NCBI GenBank assembly: GCA_022781445.1
Contig: JALETQ010000004.1
Location: 40,492 to 104,491 of the forward strand
Direction of reading: 5' to 3'
Origin: Prevotella sp.
Lineage (GTDB): Bacteria; Bacteroidota; Bacteroidia; Bacteroidales; Bacteroidaceae
DNA length: 64,000 nucleotides
The stretch's first letter is position 1. The number at the start of each line of letters is the position of its first letter. Below the pieces are notes generated by a model. The model did no database searches. It saw only the letters and a list, made by a program, of their open reading frames with translations, and was not told the DNA's origin. Below are positions 61,020-64,000 of the stretch, one piece after another. A program made the translations under genes and the position numbers.

Positions 61020-62082
61020 ATATGTTATGTGTTGGTTTTTTCTCATTACCTTTAATATATACTCTCCACTTGTCGAGGAGGGTGTTGAGGTCGTCGGGCA
61101 TGGGCGAAACGAAGTCCATCTCCTTGCCCGTGACGGGATGTTTGAAGCCGAGCGTGTAGGCATGCAGAGCCTGCCGGGGGCATATTTTCAGTCCGTTTTG
61201 GATGAAAGCCTTGTAGGTTGAGCTTCGATTACCCCTCAGTATTTCGGTGCCTCCGTACTTTTCGTCGCCGAAAAGGGGATGTCCGAGATGCTTCATGTGT
61301 GCCCTTATCTGGTGCGTGCGGCCGGTTTCGAGGCGACACTCTACCCATGTGGTGTATCCGAAGCGTTCCAAAACCCTGTAATGGGTGACCGCCGGCTTGC
61401 CCACTTCAGAATCGACCGGATAGACTGTCATGCGCAACCGGTCCCTGACATCCCGTCCGATGTTGCCTTCAATGCGCCCTTCGTCTTCGACAAAGTTGCC
61501 CCACACGAGTGCGCGGTAGGTTCTTCGGGTGGTCTTTTGCAGGAACTGGCGACCCAAATTGGTCTTGGCTTCGGGTGTTTTTGCCACGACGAGCAAGCCC
61601 GAAGTATCCTTGTCGATGCGATGAACCAACCCCACCTCGGGGTCATTGGGGTCATACGACGGCATATTTCTCAAATGATAGGCGACAGCATTGACGAGCG
61701 TACCCGTGAAATTGCCACATCCCGGATGGACCACCATGCCCACCGGTTTGTCGACAACCATGATCTGATCGTCTTCATAGACTACATCGAGAGGTATATC
61801 TTCGGGAATGATCGAGGTATCGTAGGGCGGATGGTCGAGCATGAGCGAAACAACGTCGCCCGGCCGTACCTTATAGTTGCTTTTCACCGGCTTTCCGTTG
61901 ACCTGAACCATACCCGCCCGGGCAGCCTTCTGCACGCGGTTGCGACTCGAATGCTGCAAGTGTTCGAACATATAGCGGTCAATCCGCAAAGGAATCTGTC
62001 CTTTGTCGACCGTCATACGGATGTGTTCGAACAACAAGCCGTCGCCTTCAAGTTCTTCTATGGGTTCGTTTGAACTGTTCAT
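61006..62082 (-). CDS. rluD: RluD-type pseudouridine synthase
   Basis: The enzyme converts uridines in 23S rRNA to pseudouridine. The 358-residue product has an N-terminal S4 RNA-binding domain (about 33-80: IDRYMFEHLQHSSRNRVQKA, VNGKPVKSNYKVRPGD) and the catalytic domain with the conserved Asp in VHRIDKDTSGLLVVAK near 155 and LETGRTHQIRAHMKHLGHP near 260. The RluA and RluC relatives have similar motifs, so the exact target uridines are not certain. The start is 39 bases after the PASTA gene; the operon PASTA-rluD-ddl-acyltransferase is usual in Bacteroidetes. Confidence 0.92.
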   Translation of the reverse strand: MNSSNEPIEELEGDGLLFEHIRMTVDKGQIPLRIDRYMFEHLQHSSRNRVQKAARAGMVQVNGKPVKSNYKVRPGDVVSLMLDHPPYDTSIIPEDIPLDVVYEDDQIMVVDKPVGMVVHPGCGNFTGTLVNAVAYHLRNMPSYDPNDPEVGLVHRIDKDTSGLLVVAKTPEAKTNLGRQFLQKTTRRTYRALVWGNFVEDEGRIEGNIGRDVRDRLRMTVYPVDSEVGKPAVTHYRVLERFGYTTWVECRLETGRTHQIRAHMKHLGHPLFGDEKYGGTEILRGNRSSTYKAFIQNGLKICPRQALHAYTLGFKHPVTGKEMDFVSPMPDDLNTLLDKWRVYIKGNEKKPTHNIYEDF

Positions 62083-62121
62083 GGGTTTCGTTTCAACCTC
62101 CGATTGTCATGGGTTATAGGG

Positions 62122-62835
62122 TTAGGGAGTGGTTTTTGAGCTTTGTTCGGCTTCGGAGGGTCCCACTACTTCGAAGTCATCTTCCTCTCCATTTTGGGGG
62201 ACAGCCTCTTCATCGGTTGGCGATTCCTCGACATATTCGTACTCGGGATCGACGTAATTGATGGAGTCGGAGGCATTCAACCTGCCGTCGCCCACCTGTA
62301 TGACGAGTACTTCTTCGATGGAAATTCTGTCGCCGGTGTGGAACTGCCGGCCGTTTTTGCCCACCACTCCATACACCCAGTCTTTCTCACCGGGAACATA
62401 TTGGGGTTCTCCCACCTTGAATCCCATCGCCATGAGCCGCACGCGTGCCTCCCGATAGGAGCTGTTGTCGATGACGTCGGGCAATGCCAGTGTCGGCACA
62501 CCGGGCGAATTGATGGTCACAAAGATGGTTCGTCCCGGCTTGACGACCTCTCCTGACGCGATGGATTGTTCGAGAATGCAGTTGGGCGGGAGCGTCTTGA
62601 CATAGCCGGTGTCGCTGACTTCGATGTTCAGACCAAGCTCGTCGAGGATGGCTTCGGCATCGCTGAAGTCGCGGTGCAGGATATTCGGCACGGCCACTTC
62701 TTCACCGTGGTTGGTGTAAACGTCCATCGACCACTTCAAGCCGAAGCCCATCACCACCACAAACAGTGCCATCAAAGCCAGATTGAGCCACAATTTCTTA
62801 TCAGCAATTTTCTGAAAAGTGTTCTTGATATCCAT
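62122..62835 (-). CDS. Membrane-anchored PASTA-domain protein
   Basis: The 237-residue protein has a single N-terminal transmembrane helix (about 15-38), then PASTA-type repeats: about 45-110 (VAVPNILHRDFSDAEAILDE, LEQSIASGEVVKPGRTIFVT), 115-185 (LALPDVIDNSSYREARVRLM) and an acidic tail (about 195-237). PASTA domains in other bacteria bind peptidoglycan fragments. The gene heads the rluD-ddl operon, consistent with a cell-wall role. There is no kinase domain. Confidence 0.88.
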   Translation of the reverse strand: MDIKNTFQKIADKKLWLNLALMALFVVVMGFGLKWSMDVYTNHGEEVAVPNILHRDFSDAEAILDELGLNIEVSDTGYVKTLPPNCILEQSIASGEVVKPGRTIFVTINSPGVPTLALPDVIDNSSYREARVRLMAMGFKVGEPQYVPGEKDWVYGVVGKNGRQFHTGDRISIEEVLVIQVGDGRLNASDSINYVDPEYEYVEESPTDEEAVPQNGEEDDFEVVGPSEAEQSSKTTP

Positions 62836-62957
62836 TCGATGTTATTTGACTTCAGCAGCAGCGACAGCCGATTCGTAGGCTGATCTTGTCGGGCATATGT
62901 CCTTCGGGCGGACGAACCGGCGACTGTTTGCACTACTGCCACATACCTTATATATTG

Positions 62958-62965
62958 CAAAGGTA
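62958..62965 (-). promoter_or_regulatory. -7 box of the PASTA-rluD-ddl operon
   Basis: On the minus strand TACCTTTG, then CAATATA, fits TAnnTTTG. The -33 element is not apparent. The leader to 62835 would be about 118 bases. The gap between 62836 and 63076 has no gene. Confidence 0.55.
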
Positions 62966-63076
62966 AGAAAAAAATATCATTTAAGGAGTTTCACCGACGG
63001 ATATTTGCGCACGGACGCCATTGCCCGGAGTGACGGAAAGGACCGGCACACGTCAAAAAGGGGAACGACTTCGGCC

Positions 63077-63292
63077 TCACCCCGACCGCCGGCGGATGCG
63101 ACCGCCACTGCGGACGGTGCTACGGGAACGGCCTTTCCGGGCGTCGAGTTCGCGCAGAATGCGCCTCATCCGGCACGGACGGACATAGTAAATCCATCGA
63201 CAATGGTTACATACACATCGCCTTGTGCCGGTCTTGAGCAGTTCAAATTTCTCTTCGGGTTGTGACTTTCCGCATTTCCGACACACTTTCAC
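63077..63292 (-). CDS. Small zinc-ribbon-like protein
   Basis: The 71-residue protein contains two CxxC pairs (VCRKCGKSQPEEKFELLKTG, then RRCVCNHCRW), the pattern of a zinc ribbon, followed by YYVRPCRMRRILRELDARK and a basic tail rich in Arg and Gly. It is likely to bind nucleic acid or protein; the specific function is unknown. ATG overlaps the stop codon of the M15 peptidase (ATGA), which supports that it is a real gene translated after it. The two could be a remnant of a phage or mobile element. Confidence 0.65.
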   Translation of the reverse strand: MKVCRKCGKSQPEEKFELLKTGTRRCVCNHCRWIYYVRPCRMRRILRELDARKGRSRSTVRSGGRIRRRSG

Positions 63293-63744
63293 CGGCTATT
63301 TCTCCTTTCCTCGGGGCAAGCATTCCATGCCTGCCGACGATTGTTTTCGGGACACGCCTTACACGACACATGAAGCCAATAGCGGTTTGTACGCGGTGCA
63401 TATTCGAGGATGGCCTGATCGAAGTTACAACAACGGCTCACGAAGGCGAGCATTTCCCTACCCTGCGCCGGCGATTCGACGCGCACATCGGCAGCTTCAC
63501 CCCGCGTATGTTGCGATGTGGCGACACCGCCTACGGCCCGATTGAGTTGCGGAGAGCGGTAACCCGATGTCACAACGAGGGGTCCGAAGCGGTGACGCAA
63601 GGGTTCGAGTACATTGATACAAAGGCGACAGAGGTTTGCCACGTGTGCCGCGGCAGGACGATTGTCGATGTTTAGACGCAGGGCAGTAGCCGAACGCGTC
63701 ATTTCCTCTAAAGAAAAATGAGGAGTGAGTTGGGTTTTCTGCAT
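63289..63744 (-). CDS. M15 family peptidase (D-Ala-D-Ala carboxypeptidase-like)
   Basis: The 151-residue protein has the M15A (VanY/zinc D-Ala-D-Ala peptidase) motifs: VTSGYRSPQLNRAVGG, SQHTRGEAADVRV with His and Asp as zinc ligands, and YWLHVSC with the third ligand His. The N-terminal PHFSLEEMTRSATALR is typical of the phage-type M15_3 group. It is a peptidoglycan endopeptidase or carboxypeptidase, without a signal peptide, as in phage endolysins. ATG 63744 (MQKTQLTPHFSLEEM) is chosen since the upstream codons are basic and not family-like. The zinc-ribbon gene follows with a 4-base overlap. Confidence 0.88.
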   Translation of the reverse strand: MQKTQLTPHFSLEEMTRSATALRLNIDNRPAAAHVANLCRLCINVLEPLRHRFGPLVVTSGYRSPQLNRAVGGVATSQHTRGEAADVRVESPAQGREMLAFVSRCCNFDQAILEYAPRTNRYWLHVSCKACPENNRRQAWNACPEERRNSR

Positions 63745-63860
63745 AAATTTAGTTTTAATGTTGGATGCCCTTCGGGCTTTTGTTTTCGATGGAACGGGCA
63801 TTTTTAGTACAGGTCGGTCAAAAGTTTTCGACTCGGATTTGTGTAATGACCGTGTTCATA

Positions 63861-63880
63861 ACCTGAGTTCGGGATAAAAA
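63861..63880 (+). repeat. Left terminal repeat of an IS982-like element
   Basis: ACCTGAGTTCGGGATAAAAA is close to the reverse complement of TTTCTTATCC...CCGGGGT at 16001-16021, which lies behind the dead IS982-like transposase. It lies about 80 bases before a transposase-like start codon, the distance expected for the left end of such an element. The right end lies outside the window. Confidence 0.6.
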
Positions 63881-63962
63881 AACTTGTGATAAAAGTTGGT
63901 AATCTCGCTATTATTTTGTATCTTTATAGGTGTAAATCAAATAGTTACAAAAACAACAGACG

Positions 63963-64000
63963 ATGATTACCAAAGACAAAGTTACTGAAATTTTCTGTAT
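63963..64000 (+). CDS. IS982-like transposase, N-terminus (cut by the window edge)
   Basis: ATG at 63963 starts MITKDKVTEIFC, which resembles the N-terminus of IS982-family transposases in Bacteroidales as I recall them. Only 12 codons are within the window. A sequence like TATCTTTA lies upstream (63918-63925) and could be part of its promoter. The left terminal repeat is at 63861-63880. Confidence is limited by the short segment. Confidence 0.5.
   Translation, partial: MITKDKVTEIFC

Overview
The window looks like chromosomal DNA of a Bacteroidetes bacterium, most likely a Prevotella-like member of the Bacteroidales. Reasons: promoters of the TAnnTTTG type; secreted proteins ending in type IX secretion (T9SS)-like sorting domains; GLPGLI, NigD-like, DUF4292, DUF4465 and Omp28-like families; an S46 dipeptidyl peptidase; a SusC/TonB-style outer-membrane protein; IS982-like transposon sequence. 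No rRNA, tRNA, CRISPR array or prophage block was recognised. Base composition looks moderate and even in the genes; several intergenic stretches are clearly richer in A+T.

Layout. 1-2913: three small exported proteins. 3419-5740: polynucleotide phosphorylase. 6344-7801 (-): K+/H+ antiporter. 8357-12688: two tandem GLPGLI genes and a TonB-receptor-like protein. 12988-16995: argS, an RNase H-like gene, a decayed IS982 transposase and ribD. 17511-20675: a cysteine-rich LRR protein and an Omp28-like protein, both exported. 20967-26045: TerC, a lipoprotein, RNase R. 26814-29984: a 1056-residue exported protein with an internal duplication. 29985-31208: an ORF-poor gap with a minus-strand promoter followed by four hairpins, a good candidate for a structured RNA. 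31209-40040: prmC, a frameshifted exported protein, S46 peptidase, flippase, fused SpmA-SpmB. 40843-50940 (-): a compact cobalt-uptake and tetrapyrrole operon. 51768-57754: dut, TPR protein, DUF4292 lipoprotein, EnvC-like protein, CDF transporter. 58080-62835 (-): NigD-like lipoprotein and a PASTA-rluD-ddl-acyltransferase operon. 63077-63744 (-): zinc-ribbon protein and M15 peptidase. The last 140 bases hold the left end of an IS982-like element.

How the genes work together. The operon at 50940-40843 links cobalt import (CbiM, CbiN, CbiQ-CbiO) to the whole route from glutamyl-tRNA to sirohydrochlorin (HemA, HemL, HemB, HemC-CobA-HemD, Met8-like domain) and to a CbiK chelatase. Its likely product is cobalt-sirohydrochlorin, the entry to anaerobic B12 synthesis, or siroheme. 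Two of its proteins are three-domain fusions, one joining an ABC transporter to a biosynthetic dehydrogenase. The operon is flanked by 274-bp direct repeats.

The intergenic regions are unusually structured. Four repeat families recur in them: a short modular AAAAGGGCA/TTTTGC element, an element around CCAATCGGTCAT, the 274-bp repeat, and a twin 27-bp repeat with a 66-bp period that carries the promoter -7 sequence. All identifications were made by reading the sequence and from knowledge of the families; no database search was run.
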